From Coprobacter secundus (GTDB lineage Bacteria > Bacteroidota > Bacteroidia > Bacteroidales > Coprobacteraceae): DNA of 64,000 nucleotides. How positions within the stretch are numbered: the first letter of the stretch is position 1; the number at the start of each line of letters is the position of its first letter. A model generated the notes under the pieces. It was given only the letters and a program-made list of their open reading frames with translations. It was not told the DNA's origin and ran no database searches. Below are positions 8,784 through 17,980 of the stretch, in pieces. A program made the position numbers and the translations under genes. The DNA is taken from positions 62,001-126,000 of the forward strand of contig JTDA01000004.1 of assembly GCA_000803105.1 (NCBI GenBank). The letters are read 5' to 3'.

Positions 8784-9509
8784 TTATTCCTCTTCTGCCT
8801 CTTTCATATTATGGAAAACATTCTGAACATCCTCATCATCTTCAAACTTCTCAAGCAACTTTTCGATGGAAGCACGCTGTTCTTCTGTCACATCTTTTGT
8901 ATCGTTCGGAATACGTTCAAACTCAGCACTTTCTATCTCAAAGCCATTTTCCTCAAGATACTTTTGTATATTACTGAACGATTCAAACTCACCGTACAAT
9001 ACAATTTCTTCTCCATCAGCCTCAAGTTCATCTACTCCATAGTCTATAAGTTCCAGTTCAAGATCTTCCAGAGAAACACCCTCTTTTGCTTTAATCTTGA
9101 ACACACTTTTATGGTCAAAAAGGAATGATAAACTTCCACTGGTTCCCAGTGAACCTCCGAATTTATTGAAATAACTGCGCACATTTGCTACTGTACGGGT
9201 AGGATTATCAGTAGCAGTCTCGACAACGATAGCTATACCGAAAGGCCCATATCCCTCATAAACAATTTCCTTATAATCTCCCTCATCTTTTGAAGTAGCT
9301 TTTTTTATAGCCCGTTCTACATTTTCTTTAGGCATATTAGCCGCCTTGGCATTTTGCATAAGAACACGCAGACGCGGATTAGCATCGGGATCGGGGCCAC
9401 TGGCCTTTACGGCAATCGAAATTTCTTTTCCTAATTTTGTAAATGTACGCGCCATATTTCCCCAGCGCTTCAACTTTCTGGCTTTACGATATTCAAACGC
9501 TCTTCCCAT
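8784..9509 (-). CDS. yebC: YebC/PmpR (TACO1) family protein
   Basis: The 241-residue protein starts with a YebC-family N-terminus (MGRAFEYRKARKLKRWG, then MARTFTKLGKEI) and shows the conserved core NPRLRVLMQNAKAANMPKEN and YEGYGPFGIAIVVE. The family was annotated as DNA-binding transcription regulators. Newer work links YebC and TACO1 to ribosome-associated relief of stalling on proline-rich stretches. The acidic C-terminus ends in EEAEEE-like residues. It follows pheT by 35 bp and shares its transcript and terminator. Confidence 0.95.
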   Translation of the reverse strand: MGRAFEYRKARKLKRWGNMARTFTKLGKEISIAVKASGPDPDANPRLRVLMQNAKAANMPKENVERAIKKATSKDEGDYKEIVYEGYGPFGIAIVVETATDNPTRTVANVRSYFNKFGGSLGTSGSLSFLFDHKSVFKIKAKEGVSLEDLELELIDYGVDELEADGEEIVLYGEFESFSNIQKYLEENGFEIESAEFERIPNDTKDVTEEQRASIEKLLEKFEDDEDVQNVFHNMKEAEEE

Positions 9510-9544
9510 TGTTATATTCTTATTTCTATTTTGTTATAAATTAA

Positions 9545-12010
9545 TTATCTGAGTTTTGCATTAAGCTTCTGTTGCAAATTATTGATAATACGACTCATAA
9601 TAGAGTCTATTTGCTTATCATTCAAAGTTTTATTCTCATCTTGCAATATAAATGTCACGGCATACGACTTCTTACCCGCTTCCAAATTTTTACCTTCATA
9701 GACATCGAAAAGATATACTTCTTTCAAGAGTTTCCGTTCCGTTTCATAAGCCACTTTCTCAATCTCTACAAATGATACAGATGCATCTACCAATAATGCT
9801 AAATCTCGTTTCACGGGCTGGAATTTAGGTATATCTGTATATAATACCTTATTATGAGCCGCTTCTTTCATCAACAATGTCCAATTGAGTTCTGCATAGA
9901 AAACATCATTATCTATATCAAAACCTTTCAATACCTTTTTCGCTACAATACCTATTACGGCCATTTGTTTACCATCACGAGTAGCAATATTCAAGGCTGC
10001 CGAAAACAAGTCTGTAGACACTTGAGTATATTGCAATCTGCCGAAATTTATGCCTAAACGGATAAATATATTTTCGACATAAGCCTTCAATTCATACACA
10101 CTCGATTTTTCGTCAGGGTGTGCCCAACTACCCGATACTCGATTCCCGGTAACCCACAATCCCAGATGCTGTGTTTCTGAATAAGGAGCCAATACACCTT
10201 TTTCCACACTGGCTGCAGGATTGAAATAATAACAATTTCCGAATTCATAGAACTTCAAATCGGGGCGACGACGATTCACATTATAGGCAACACTCTCAAG
10301 CCCTCCGAAAAGTAGAGTCTGTCGTAATACATTCAAGTCGTTACTCAATGGATTCAAAAGTCTTACACAATGAGACTCTGGATATGTCTCAAGCGATGCA
10401 TAATATGCCGAACGTGTAAGCGAATTATTCATAATCTCATTGAACCCACAACCGGTAAGCTGCTCAGCTACCAAATTTTGCAACTGATGGCTGGTATCCG
10501 TAGAAGTTTTATACGAGAGATTCGAATGGACATTATCAGTAAATTCAACATTATTATATCCGTAAATCCGTAAAATGTCCTCTATCACGTCAACATCACG
10601 CTGCACATCTACCCGATAAGTAGGAACGCTCAACGAAAGGCAACCATCTCTTTCATCCAAAATTTCTATTTCAAGGCTCTCTAAGATGCTTTTTACTATA
10701 TCGGCCGGTATCACTTTACCTACCAAACTATTTATACGCTCATAAGCAAGCTCTACCTTGAAATTTTCTATTTTCTGAGGATAAATATCAACTATATTGC
10801 CCGTAATTTCTCCACCGGCCAGCTCTTTTACCAACAATGCAGCCCGTTTGAGTACATATACAAGATTATTAGGATCGGCTCCACGCTCATAACGGAATGA
10901 CGAGTCTGTATTGAGTCCATGGCGACGTGCTGTCTTACGCACCCATGTCGGATTGAAATAGGCCGATTCGAGGAATATATCAGTCGTCTTGTCGGTCACA
11001 CCCGAATCAAGACCGCCAAATACTCCGGCAATACACATACCCTCGCTCTCATTACATATCATCAGGTCCCTATCCGAAAGCGTACGCTCCGTTTCATCAA
11101 GAGTTACAAATTTCGTTCCCTCAGGCAATGTTTTTACAATGACTTTGCCTCCCTTGATTTTATTCAAGTCAAAGCAATGCAATGGTTGTCCGGTTTCGTG
11201 CAATACGTAATTAGTAATATCTACAACATTATTAATCGGACGTAAACCTATGGCATGCAAACGCTGTTGCAACCATTCAGGACTTTCGGAGATTTTCACA
11301 TTACGTATAGTCAAACCACAGTATCTCGGACATGCTTCCGTATTCTGTACCTCGACCTTTATAGCATCCCCCGACAGATTATCTATTTTGAATCCATCTA
11401 CCAAAGGTTTTCTCAAATCAGGAGTATATCCATTCCGAACCAGATATGCAGCCAAATCTCGCGCCACTCCATAATGCGATGCAGCATCGACACGATTCGG
11501 TGTAATATCTACTTCGAGTACATAATCACTCTTTATGTTATAATAATCCTTTGCCAACGTCCCCGGAACAGCCGTCTCTGGCAATACGATAATACCATCA
11601 TGGCTTTCACCGATACCTATTTCATCCTCGGCACAAATCATTCCGAATGATTCTTCTCCCCGTATTTTAGACTTCTTTATTGTAAAACTTGTATCACCGT
11701 CATACAACACCGTACCCACTGTAGCGACAACAACATGTTGTCCGGATGCTACATTCGGAGCTCCACACACAATTTGCACCGGTTCTCCATTACCTAAGTC
11801 GACCGTTGTAATATGCAAATGGTCCGAATTGGGATGTTCACGACACGTCAGGACCTTCCCTATAACCAATCCTTCAAGACCGCCTTTTACCGTTTGTACT
11901 TCCTCGATGCCACCTGTTTCAAGCCCAATCGATGTCAAAGCTGCCGATACTTCCTCGGGAGTTAATGTCAGATTCAGATAATCTTTTAGCCAATTATACG
12001 AAATATTCAT
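9545..12010 (-). CDS. pheT: Phenylalanine--tRNA ligase beta subunit
   Basis: At 821 residues this is the usual bacterial length. Domains in order are an N-terminal core, an EMAP/tRNA-binding OB fold (about 40-155, with GKVLTCREHPNSDHL), B3/B4 editing region (about 210-390, with FRYERGADPNNL), the B5 domain (about 410-480), the catalytic-like core, and the FDX-ACB anticodon-binding domain ending at 821 (KFQPVKRDLALLVDASVS). It pairs with the alpha subunit (PheS, not in the window) to charge tRNA-Phe and to edit Tyr-tRNA-Phe. It forms an operon with yebC. Confidence 0.98.
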   Translation of the reverse strand: MNISYNWLKDYLNLTLTPEEVSAALTSIGLETGGIEEVQTVKGGLEGLVIGKVLTCREHPNSDHLHITTVDLGNGEPVQIVCGAPNVASGQHVVVATVGTVLYDGDTSFTIKKSKIRGEESFGMICAEDEIGIGESHDGIIVLPETAVPGTLAKDYYNIKSDYVLEVDITPNRVDAASHYGVARDLAAYLVRNGYTPDLRKPLVDGFKIDNLSGDAIKVEVQNTEACPRYCGLTIRNVKISESPEWLQQRLHAIGLRPINNVVDITNYVLHETGQPLHCFDLNKIKGGKVIVKTLPEGTKFVTLDETERTLSDRDLMICNESEGMCIAGVFGGLDSGVTDKTTDIFLESAYFNPTWVRKTARRHGLNTDSSFRYERGADPNNLVYVLKRAALLVKELAGGEITGNIVDIYPQKIENFKVELAYERINSLVGKVIPADIVKSILESLEIEILDERDGCLSLSVPTYRVDVQRDVDVIEDILRIYGYNNVEFTDNVHSNLSYKTSTDTSHQLQNLVAEQLTGCGFNEIMNNSLTRSAYYASLETYPESHCVRLLNPLSNDLNVLRQTLLFGGLESVAYNVNRRRPDLKFYEFGNCYYFNPAASVEKGVLAPYSETQHLGLWVTGNRVSGSWAHPDEKSSVYELKAYVENIFIRLGINFGRLQYTQVSTDLFSAALNIATRDGKQMAVIGIVAKKVLKGFDIDNDVFYAELNWTLLMKEAAHNKVLYTDIPKFQPVKRDLALLVDASVSFVEIEKVAYETERKLLKEVYLFDVYEGKNLEAGKKSYAVTFILQDENKTLNDKQIDSIMSRIINNLQQKLNAKLR

Positions 12011-12227
12011 ATTTGTATGTTTATTTTTTCATGCTCATCCGGGTAGTGGTTAATTCCTGTCTGAAAACAGAAATCCCCAATCCGGCAAGTATTTTATGAT
12101 TACGCACTTAAGGAATGCAAATTTAATAAGATTATTTTTAAACTGCCTATTCCGCCTCAAATAAAATCTCAGACAATACGCATAAGCATCTGATTTTGAT
12201 TCTTCTTCGAGACGATACCGGGTAACT

Positions 12228-13151
12228 TCACTTTTCCCTCACCAAACGTTGGAACGAAGCAGGAATCGGTGTCTCAAAAAACATATCACGCCGAGTTATG
12301 GGATGCACAAAACGCAATCGGGAGGCATGCAGTGCCAAACGTCCCAAAGGATTACACCGAGAACCGTATTTCCGGTCACCGATAATGCTATGCCCCAAAT
12401 CTTTCATATGCACTCTAATTTGATTTTTACGGCCGGTAGCCAGTTTCAATTCCACAAGTGAAAAATTTTTATTCACCTGCAATACTTTATAGCGAGTAAG
12501 GGCATATTGTCCACCTTCCGACTCATCCGGAGTGGAATATACTTCGAATGCCGAATTTTCACAAAGATACGAAGATACTTCTCCCTCTTCTTTCTCAAGT
12601 TGCCCCTCAACTACAGCCACATAACGACGGTCGAGTACCATTTCATTCCATGACCGTTGCATAGTTTCCTGTATTCCCTGTTTTTTAGCAAACATCATCA
12701 GTCCGGACGTGTCACGGTCAAGGCGATGCAATACAAACAACCGATTCGAGGGGTCTGTTTCTTTCACATAATCGCTCAAGATACGATAAGCCGTCTTAGT
12801 CTTTACCCGGTCTGTGGAGACCGAAAGCAAACCATAGCCTTTGTCGACAACCAACACGAATTCATCTTCATAGACAATACGCAAACGGCTATGATTGAAC
12901 TCCTTAAAACCTTTCAGAAAATTTATTTTTATTTCATCACCAATATGTACAGGTACATCGTATTTTGTAGTAGGACTATTATTTACAGCGACCTGACGAT
13001 GTGTCAGCAAAGACTTTACACTGGTACGACTTTGGTCTTTGAACATGGTAAGCAAATAATTCAATAAAGTATCATCCGCTTGTACACGATAAGTCTTTAT
13101 AGAGTCCCTGAACCGTTCAGCCCGGGATTTATGTTTGTGAGGTTGTCTCAT
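12228..13151 (-). CDS. RluA-family RNA pseudouridine synthase with S4 domain
   Basis: The 307-residue protein has an N-terminal S4 RNA-binding region (about 28-75, with LLTHRQVAVNN) and a pseudouridine synthase domain. The catalytic motif HRLDRDTSG is at 142-150, with Asp145 as the expected nucleophile. It would convert uridine to pseudouridine in rRNA or tRNA. Which position is modified cannot be told from sequence; the family covers RluA, RluC and RluD types. A very basic N-terminus (RQPHKHKSRAER) fits RNA binding. It is a single gene flanked by gaps of about 220 bp. Confidence 0.93.
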   Translation of the reverse strand: MRQPHKHKSRAERFRDSIKTYRVQADDTLLNYLLTMFKDQSRTSVKSLLTHRQVAVNNSPTTKYDVPVHIGDEIKINFLKGFKEFNHSRLRIVYEDEFVLVVDKGYGLLSVSTDRVKTKTAYRILSDYVKETDPSNRLFVLHRLDRDTSGLMMFAKKQGIQETMQRSWNEMVLDRRYVAVVEGQLEKEEGEVSSYLCENSAFEVYSTPDESEGGQYALTRYKVLQVNKNFSLVELKLATGRKNQIRVHMKDLGHSIIGDRKYGSRCNPLGRLALHASRLRFVHPITRRDMFFETPIPASFQRLVREK

Positions 13152-13376
13152 TTTTAATTATGATTATTTAAAAAACTTACAAATATAAGCATAAAGAAAC
13201 GACTACCACGTATTATCAATGAAATAATTACGACAGGAAGACTCATAGACGAAAGCCAAAACCCAATAACCCAAACACAACTTATAAAGACTGAACGAAA
13301 ATTCAAATATTACATATTTCCCATATCCTCTTTGGAATTAGACAAAAGGCAAAAAAACGGTCATATTTCCCCAAAA

Positions 13377-13634
13377 TCACTTATTATCTTTTATCTCTTC
13401 AAAATCAACATACTCTCCATCGTTCTGGTCGAAGATTTTTTTCTTCTTTTTGCCATACGTATACCATTTGGTCGAAGACTGACGGCCGCCATCCCCATAA
13501 CTTTTTTTGGAAGCCCCGTTCGCTCTATTCTGCGACGGTCTGAAAAAGAGACGGGCAATCACCCCTAATAGCCCTAAAGCAGACAGGACAATAAATAAAA
13601 AAATAAAAAAGATTAGATATAATATCACACTCAT
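13377..13634 (-). CDS. DUF4834 family small membrane protein
   Basis: This 85-residue protein has one N-terminal membrane helix (about 4-27), an arginine-containing turn, then a polar tail with a Lys run and an acidic end (DFEEIKDNK). It resembles DUF4834, a Bacteroidota family of unknown function regularly found after pssA. It sits 60 bp downstream of pssA on the same strand, so it is probably the third gene of the phospholipid operon. Confidence 0.75.
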   Translation of the reverse strand: MSVILYLIFFIFLFIVLSALGLLGVIARLFFRPSQNRANGASKKSYGDGGRQSSTKWYTYGKKKKKIFDQNDGEYVDFEEIKDNK

Positions 13635-13694
13635 AATATTCGGAATATATAGTTACACTTACCTATTTAAAAACAAAAACTATACCAACTTTGT

Positions 13695-14381
13695 TTAATG
13701 TCCTTTCCTAAGTATCGAGAGTATAAGATATAGACCGATAGTAGCTGCGAGCCCGCTCACCCCGAAAACGACTATCAGCACGACTGCACCGGCAATCAAA
13801 AGATACCGGATATAATTATCTTTAAACGAAAGATTTTTAAACTTCAACGAAAACATTGGGATTTCAGATACCAACAATCCTGAAAAAACAATTACCAAAA
13901 CGATAATAATGTAAGGATTGATATTATGCTGGAGAGAATAAAAACATGTTCCTATCCAAAACAAGGCATTCGCCGGTACAGGCAATCCGATAAACGACGT
14001 CGTCTGGCGAGTATCGATATTGAATTTTGCCAGCCTCAGCCCCGAAAACACAGCTATAAGAAACGCTGTATATGGTAAATAATCAGCTAAGAAACCGGTA
14101 GCCCAGAAAGTACTCAACTTAAGATAGCTGAATACCAACAACGCCGGAGCCATACCGAAACTTATAAGATCAGCCAGTGAGTCGAGCTCCTTACCCAATG
14201 GAGAATAAGCCTTCAACAAACGTGCCAACATACCATCCAGAAAATCAAATATTGCAGCAAGTGCAATAAACACAGCAGCCGTCTCAAATTCGGCATTGAA
14301 AGCAGCAACAGATGCAATACATCCTGAAAATAAATTCAGACACGTTACCGAATTGGGTATGTTTTTTACAATCACATTCAT
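13695..14381 (-). CDS. pssA: CDP-diacylglycerol--serine O-phosphatidyltransferase
   Basis: The 228-residue membrane enzyme joins CDP-diacylglycerol and serine to give phosphatidylserine and CMP. The CDP-alcohol phosphotransferase motif DGx2ARx8Gx3Dx3D is intact: Asp49, Gly50, Ala53, Arg54, Gly63, Asp67 and Asp71. Six or so hydrophobic helices follow. It lies 42 bp downstream of psd, so the synthase and decarboxylase that together make phosphatidylethanolamine are in one transcript, a standard arrangement in Bacteroidales. Confidence 0.95.
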   Translation of the reverse strand: MNVIVKNIPNSVTCLNLFSGCIASVAAFNAEFETAAVFIALAAIFDFLDGMLARLLKAYSPLGKELDSLADLISFGMAPALLVFSYLKLSTFWATGFLADYLPYTAFLIAVFSGLRLAKFNIDTRQTTSFIGLPVPANALFWIGTCFYSLQHNINPYIIIVLVIVFSGLLVSEIPMFSLKFKNLSFKDNYIRYLLIAGAVVLIVVFGVSGLAATIGLYLILSILRKGH

Positions 14382-14423
14382 CCTTTTTACTCTCTTTTCA
14401 GCTCTTGCACTCCACGTTCTATT

Positions 14424-15104
14424 TCAACCCCTCAAACGGGCTATTTGTGTCATATTCCCGACTGTCTTATCATCGAGTTTCACCAATATCTCTGCATCCA
14501 AAGGCAAAAAGACATCTACTCTCGAACCGAACTTGATAAATCCCATATGCTCATCGATATGACACTCATCTCCCGGCTCGGCATAGGTGACAATACGCCG
14601 TGCCATAGCTCCGGCAATCTGTCTCATAAGTATATCTTGACCATTTTCAGCTTTAATTACCACAGTAGACCGTTCGTTCTCCGTACTCGATTTAGGCAAA
14701 TAAGCTGCCATAAAACGCCCATTTTGATGACTTACATGCGTTACCGTACCATTTACCGGAAACCAATTGGCATGCACATTGAATATGGTCATAAAAATAG
14801 AAACCTGAATACGTTTCTCATGCAAATATTCATTCTCCATGACTTCCTCCACAGCAACAACAGTTCCATCGGCCGGAGCCACAATCACATTCCGGGTATC
14901 ACCGACAAAATGACGACGGGGCGAACGGAAAAAATTGAGCACTAACAGATAAAATATTACCGAAATCGTCAATAATGATATGGACACAAAATGGTTATGA
15001 AAAAAGACATATATCGAGCCATTAATAACAGCCAAGCCTAATATCAAAAAAAACAGTATATTTCTCCCTTCCCGGTGTATCTTCATTCTCATGGATGTGT
15101 ACAT
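14424..15104 (-). CDS. psd: Phosphatidylserine decarboxylase
   Basis: The 226-residue proenzyme makes phosphatidylethanolamine from phosphatidylserine. It has two N-terminal membrane helices (about 15-58) and the self-cleavage site FGSR at 192-195. Cleavage between Gly193 and Ser194 would leave a pyruvoyl group on the small C-terminal subunit. The short length is the bacterial short Psd form. Three ATGs compete (residues 1, 5 and 7). The promoter found at 15121-15151 places transcription start near 15115, which leaves only about 11 nt before the first ATG, so the second or third start (15092 or 15086) is equally likely. Confidence 0.94.
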   Translation of the reverse strand: MYTSMRMKIHREGRNILFFLILGLAVINGSIYVFFHNHFVSISLLTISVIFYLLVLNFFRSPRRHFVGDTRNVIVAPADGTVVAVEEVMENEYLHEKRIQVSIFMTIFNVHANWFPVNGTVTHVSHQNGRFMAAYLPKSSTENERSTVVIKAENGQDILMRQIAGAMARRIVTYAEPGDECHIDEHMGFIKFGSRVDVFLPLDAEILVKLDDKTVGNMTQIARLRG

Positions 15105-15120
15105 AATTTTTATTAACGGA

Positions 15121-15151
15121 CAAAAATAATGTCTTTTTATCGAAAGACAAA
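15121..15151 (-). promoter_or_regulatory. Primary-sigma promoter of the psd-pssA-DUF4834 operon
   Basis: On the minus strand a -33 TTTG (15151-15148) and a -7 TATTTTTG (15128-15121, consensus TAnnTTTG) are separated by exactly 19 bp. This is the cleanest match to the Bacteroidota consensus in the window. Start of transcription is expected near 15115. Confidence 0.7.
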
Positions 15152-15269
15152 GCTTCTGTTTCGTTTTCTTGCATTATATCTTCTTTTTTTGAACATGAAC
15201 TATCTTGAACATTCTATCTGCATACAAGCCGGATAAGCCTCCAGTATTCAATAAACTTCATATAAACGA

Positions 15270-15299
15270 AAAGGAGAACTCCGTTAGAAGCCCTCCTTT
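15270..15299 (-). terminator. Terminator at the end of the protease/SusCD operon
   Basis: Read on the minus strand, AAAGGAG and CTCCTTT (15299-15293 and 15276-15270) extend inward by six more pairs, several of them G-U, around a TAAC loop. TCGTTT follows. It lies 23 bp after the stop of the last lipoprotein gene. Confidence 0.7.
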
Positions 15300-15321
15300 C
15301 TTGATATATTATGCAACTTTA

Positions 15322-16284
15322 TTATTGTACTCGTTTGAAGTGATAACGCAACGGATAATAAATCATAGCAGGTTCATCTTCTGTAGCGAAATCTTTCATT
15401 CCGTTATACTCTTCAACCAAGAAATCTGTCGGTTCATACGAATAGACGATAACCTCAAGTACTTCTTCGTTATTATCATCTTTAATGACGGCAAACGCTA
15501 CCCGAGAATCTTTTATTGTCGAGCTTTGAGCTGAAAAATTAGCATTGATATTATTCAATACGAATACAAAGCCGGTTCTCTTCAATAAATAGTCTTCCGG
15601 GAAACGGAAAATCTGCTCCTGAATATATTTCATTTCGCTGTTCCCTACAAAATAGTTTTTCAAGTCACTTTTCATATTTACTTCCAGACCTCCATCACTG
15701 ATTGTAAGCTGGTCTTCAGAAGATACCGAAGGAAATTTGCTCAAGTCATACGACAACCCCCAATAATCTTTATTGCTACTTTCCCAAGTACAAGAACCCC
15801 AGGTTCCCTTCAGTACTTCAATGGCTTCTCCTACGATTTTGATAGTAAGAGAAGCATTATCTCCCAAGAAAAATTTATCAGAAGGCTTCTTTACTGTCAA
15901 CACGATTTCATCTTTGCCTTCCTCTTTTTTAATAAAATTCAGCTTCAAAGAGCCTTTAGATTTACCACTGGGGACTGTTATGGATTTCTCACCGGCAAAA
16001 GAAAAATGAGTTCCCTCTACTGCCGTAGACTTTTCTACATCCACCTCTACCGGAAATACCAAATCCTTTGGTGCGGAATACTGCGCCAAATCAGCTCTTT
16101 TATACAAAGAAATCTCTGCCGATGCAGTCTGGAACATTGTTGCATTCCGGTTTGTAAAAGAATAAATGACATCTTCCGTCACGTCTACATCCGTGTCAAT
16201 AGAATTATCTTCATCATCATCTGATGAACAAGCCGCAAAGCCTAATGTCAGGAACGCAGCCAAAGCATACACATACTTTTTCAT
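15322..16284 (-). CDS. Lipoprotein with Calx-beta/Ig-like N-terminal domain (DUF4843-like)
   Basis: The 320-residue lipoprotein (lipobox FAACSS, Cys at about 19) has an acidic linker (SSDDDEDN) that often acts as a surface-export signal. The region of about 40-150 has the strand pattern of a Calx-beta or Ig-like fold: FPVEVDVEKSTAVEGTHFSF, then ITVPSGKSKGSLKL and EIVLTVKKPSDKFFLG. This resembles the DUF4843-type lipoproteins that often follow SusD genes, but I cannot confirm the family. The C-terminal half is unrecognised. It is the last gene of the operon, and a substrate-binding role beside SusD is inferred from position. Confidence 0.7.
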   Translation of the reverse strand: MKKYVYALAAFLTLGFAACSSDDDEDNSIDTDVDVTEDVIYSFTNRNATMFQTASAEISLYKRADLAQYSAPKDLVFPVEVDVEKSTAVEGTHFSFAGEKSITVPSGKSKGSLKLNFIKKEEGKDEIVLTVKKPSDKFFLGDNASLTIKIVGEAIEVLKGTWGSCTWESSNKDYWGLSYDLSKFPSVSSEDQLTISDGGLEVNMKSDLKNYFVGNSEMKYIQEQIFRFPEDYLLKRTGFVFVLNNINANFSAQSSTIKDSRVAFAVIKDDNNEEVLEVIVYSYEPTDFLVEEYNGMKDFATEDEPAMIYYPLRYHFKRVQ

Positions 16285-16329
16285 GTCGTTTGTTTTTTAG
16301 TTAATTAATAATTATCGGTTATAGAAATT

Positions 16330-16542
16330 CTATTCGAATTGTTTGTACTCATCCCTTATAGCATCAACTATGGCTCGTTCCTCACTATTCATTTCATATA
16401 TAGGGAATACCAGTTTTGCCGTTGACGAACCCTCAATACGAGGAGGCATTTCATCATACGACTCGCACGCTGTAAACAGGCTCAACGCAACGAAAAAAAA
16501 GCAACCTGCCCATAACATATTTTTCAGCTTCATAATTCGCAT
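16330..16542 (-). CDS. Very small lipoprotein downstream of susD-like gene
   Basis: The 70-residue product has a signal of about 26 residues with lipobox FTAC, then only about 43 mature residues (ESYDEMPPRIEGSSTAKLVF and an acidic helix ending YKQFE). It lies 19 bp after the SusD-like gene and 45 bp before the next lipoprotein, in the same direction. I know no function. It may be a stub of a larger SusD-associated lipoprotein or a small partner of the complex. Confidence 0.6.
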   Translation of the reverse strand: MRIMKLKNMLWAGCFFFVALSLFTACESYDEMPPRIEGSSTAKLVFPIYEMNSEERAIVDAIRDEYKQFE

Positions 16543-16561
16543 TTTTATATTCTACGCTATT

Positions 16562-17977
16562 TTACCTAATGATAAATTCGTCATACCCCTCATTCTGTTG
16601 TAAACCGGGAACAATATCCACATCCGTGAGAGGTATCGGATAAGTGTACATAAACTTACGGGTCACAAATTTCTGCCCTTGCTCGGGAACCCAAAACTCA
16701 GGACTCCCGTTCCGCTTCAATTCAAAAAAGCGATCTCCTTCCATAAAAAGTTCTTTTCTCCTTTCTGTCAAGATAAGAGACATCAATCGAGTAAGAGACG
16801 CTCCAGTAACATCCACCGTAATCAGGTCAGTACCTTCTACCGGCTCCGGCAATTGGTCCATAGTCAAAGGGACATAATCTTTTATCCGATTACTCCGCAA
16901 AGTATTGATATCATCCAGAGCCAGCCCTTGCTCTCCCATGTGATAATAACTCTCGGCACGAATCAGTAACATTTCGGCACTGCGCATACCCGAAAAAATA
17001 AATTTCTTTGTAATCCTTTTTACAGTGAAATTCATTTCATACCGAATATCATTAGCCTTTTCTTCATCACTAAACGTATCTATAAATCGCTTGCTCACCG
17101 GACGGGCCTTTATAGGCTCATACGTTCCTACACCCTCTGATTCCGTAGTGGAAGACGATATGGTCTCCGATTTGATAAGCATGTTTCCTTTCAAACTATA
17201 CGCCGGAGTCATCATCTCTTTATAACCGTCTCTGTCGAGCAACGGATATGCCGCCATCACCTGAGTAGCAAAATCGGCCGCTTTGTCCCATTGCCGGGTC
17301 CAGAAATAGAATCGGGACAGATAACCTTTCACTACGGGAGCCGTAAAACGATAAATATCATCCTGCACATTATACGACAAGGCTTTTTTCAAATCATCTT
17401 CAATAAAGTCTATTGTCTTTTTCAAGGAGCTACGCACCGGCCAATTCTCCATATCAAACGTCGTAACGATTTGCAGACCCAACTGGTCGCTTTTATTGGG
17501 ATCATACACTTCACAGAACCGCCGCAACAACTCATAATAGCATGCTCCCCGCATAGCATACGCCGTGCCCAATACATTTTTCGCCAAGTCCGATTCCTTA
17601 TCTCCTTTCATCTCCCCGAAAATGATATTACAATCACGTATAATCTCATATAAACTGGAATAATCCGTTTTATTTATACTCATTGTATATATATCTCCCG
17701 GATATATTTTCAGAGCCTGACCGGCAGATTTATCGGTCAATGCAACTTCCAGATTATCAGCAACCTGTTCATAGAGAGTAACCTTCTGAGTCGATTCTAT
17801 CAGACAATCCAAATTTCCACGGTCCAAATCATCCAGATGTGAGTGTAATAATGCAGAGAATTCTTCTGCCGTCTCAGGTATCACCTCTTCGTGCGGTTTT
17901 ATATCCAAAAAATTCTTACAAGAGGCAAGAGACAATAAAAGAATAAAAACTATACTGTATTTTTTCATAATCGGCAC
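16562..17977 (-). CDS. SusD/RagB family outer-membrane lipoprotein
   Basis: The 471-residue lipoprotein (lipobox SLASC, Cys at about 20) begins NFLDIKPHEEVIPETAEEF, the usual SusD opening. It ends with the conserved C-terminal string LILTERRKELFMEGDRFFEL. TPR-like helices lie between. SusD proteins form the hinged lid over SusC and capture ligand. It follows the SusC gene by 3 bp. Because two proteases precede SusC here, the imported ligand is more likely peptide than glycan; RagB is a known peptide-binding relative. Confidence 0.93.
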   Translation of the reverse strand: MPIMKKYSIVFILLLSLASCKNFLDIKPHEEVIPETAEEFSALLHSHLDDLDRGNLDCLIESTQKVTLYEQVADNLEVALTDKSAGQALKIYPGDIYTMSINKTDYSSLYEIIRDCNIIFGEMKGDKESDLAKNVLGTAYAMRGACYYELLRRFCEVYDPNKSDQLGLQIVTTFDMENWPVRSSLKKTIDFIEDDLKKALSYNVQDDIYRFTAPVVKGYLSRFYFWTRQWDKAADFATQVMAAYPLLDRDGYKEMMTPAYSLKGNMLIKSETISSSTTESEGVGTYEPIKARPVSKRFIDTFSDEEKANDIRYEMNFTVKRITKKFIFSGMRSAEMLLIRAESYYHMGEQGLALDDINTLRSNRIKDYVPLTMDQLPEPVEGTDLITVDVTGASLTRLMSLILTERRKELFMEGDRFFELKRNGSPEFWVPEQGQKFVTRKFMYTYPIPLTDVDIVPGLQQNEGYDEFIIR

Positions 17978-17980
17978 TAT

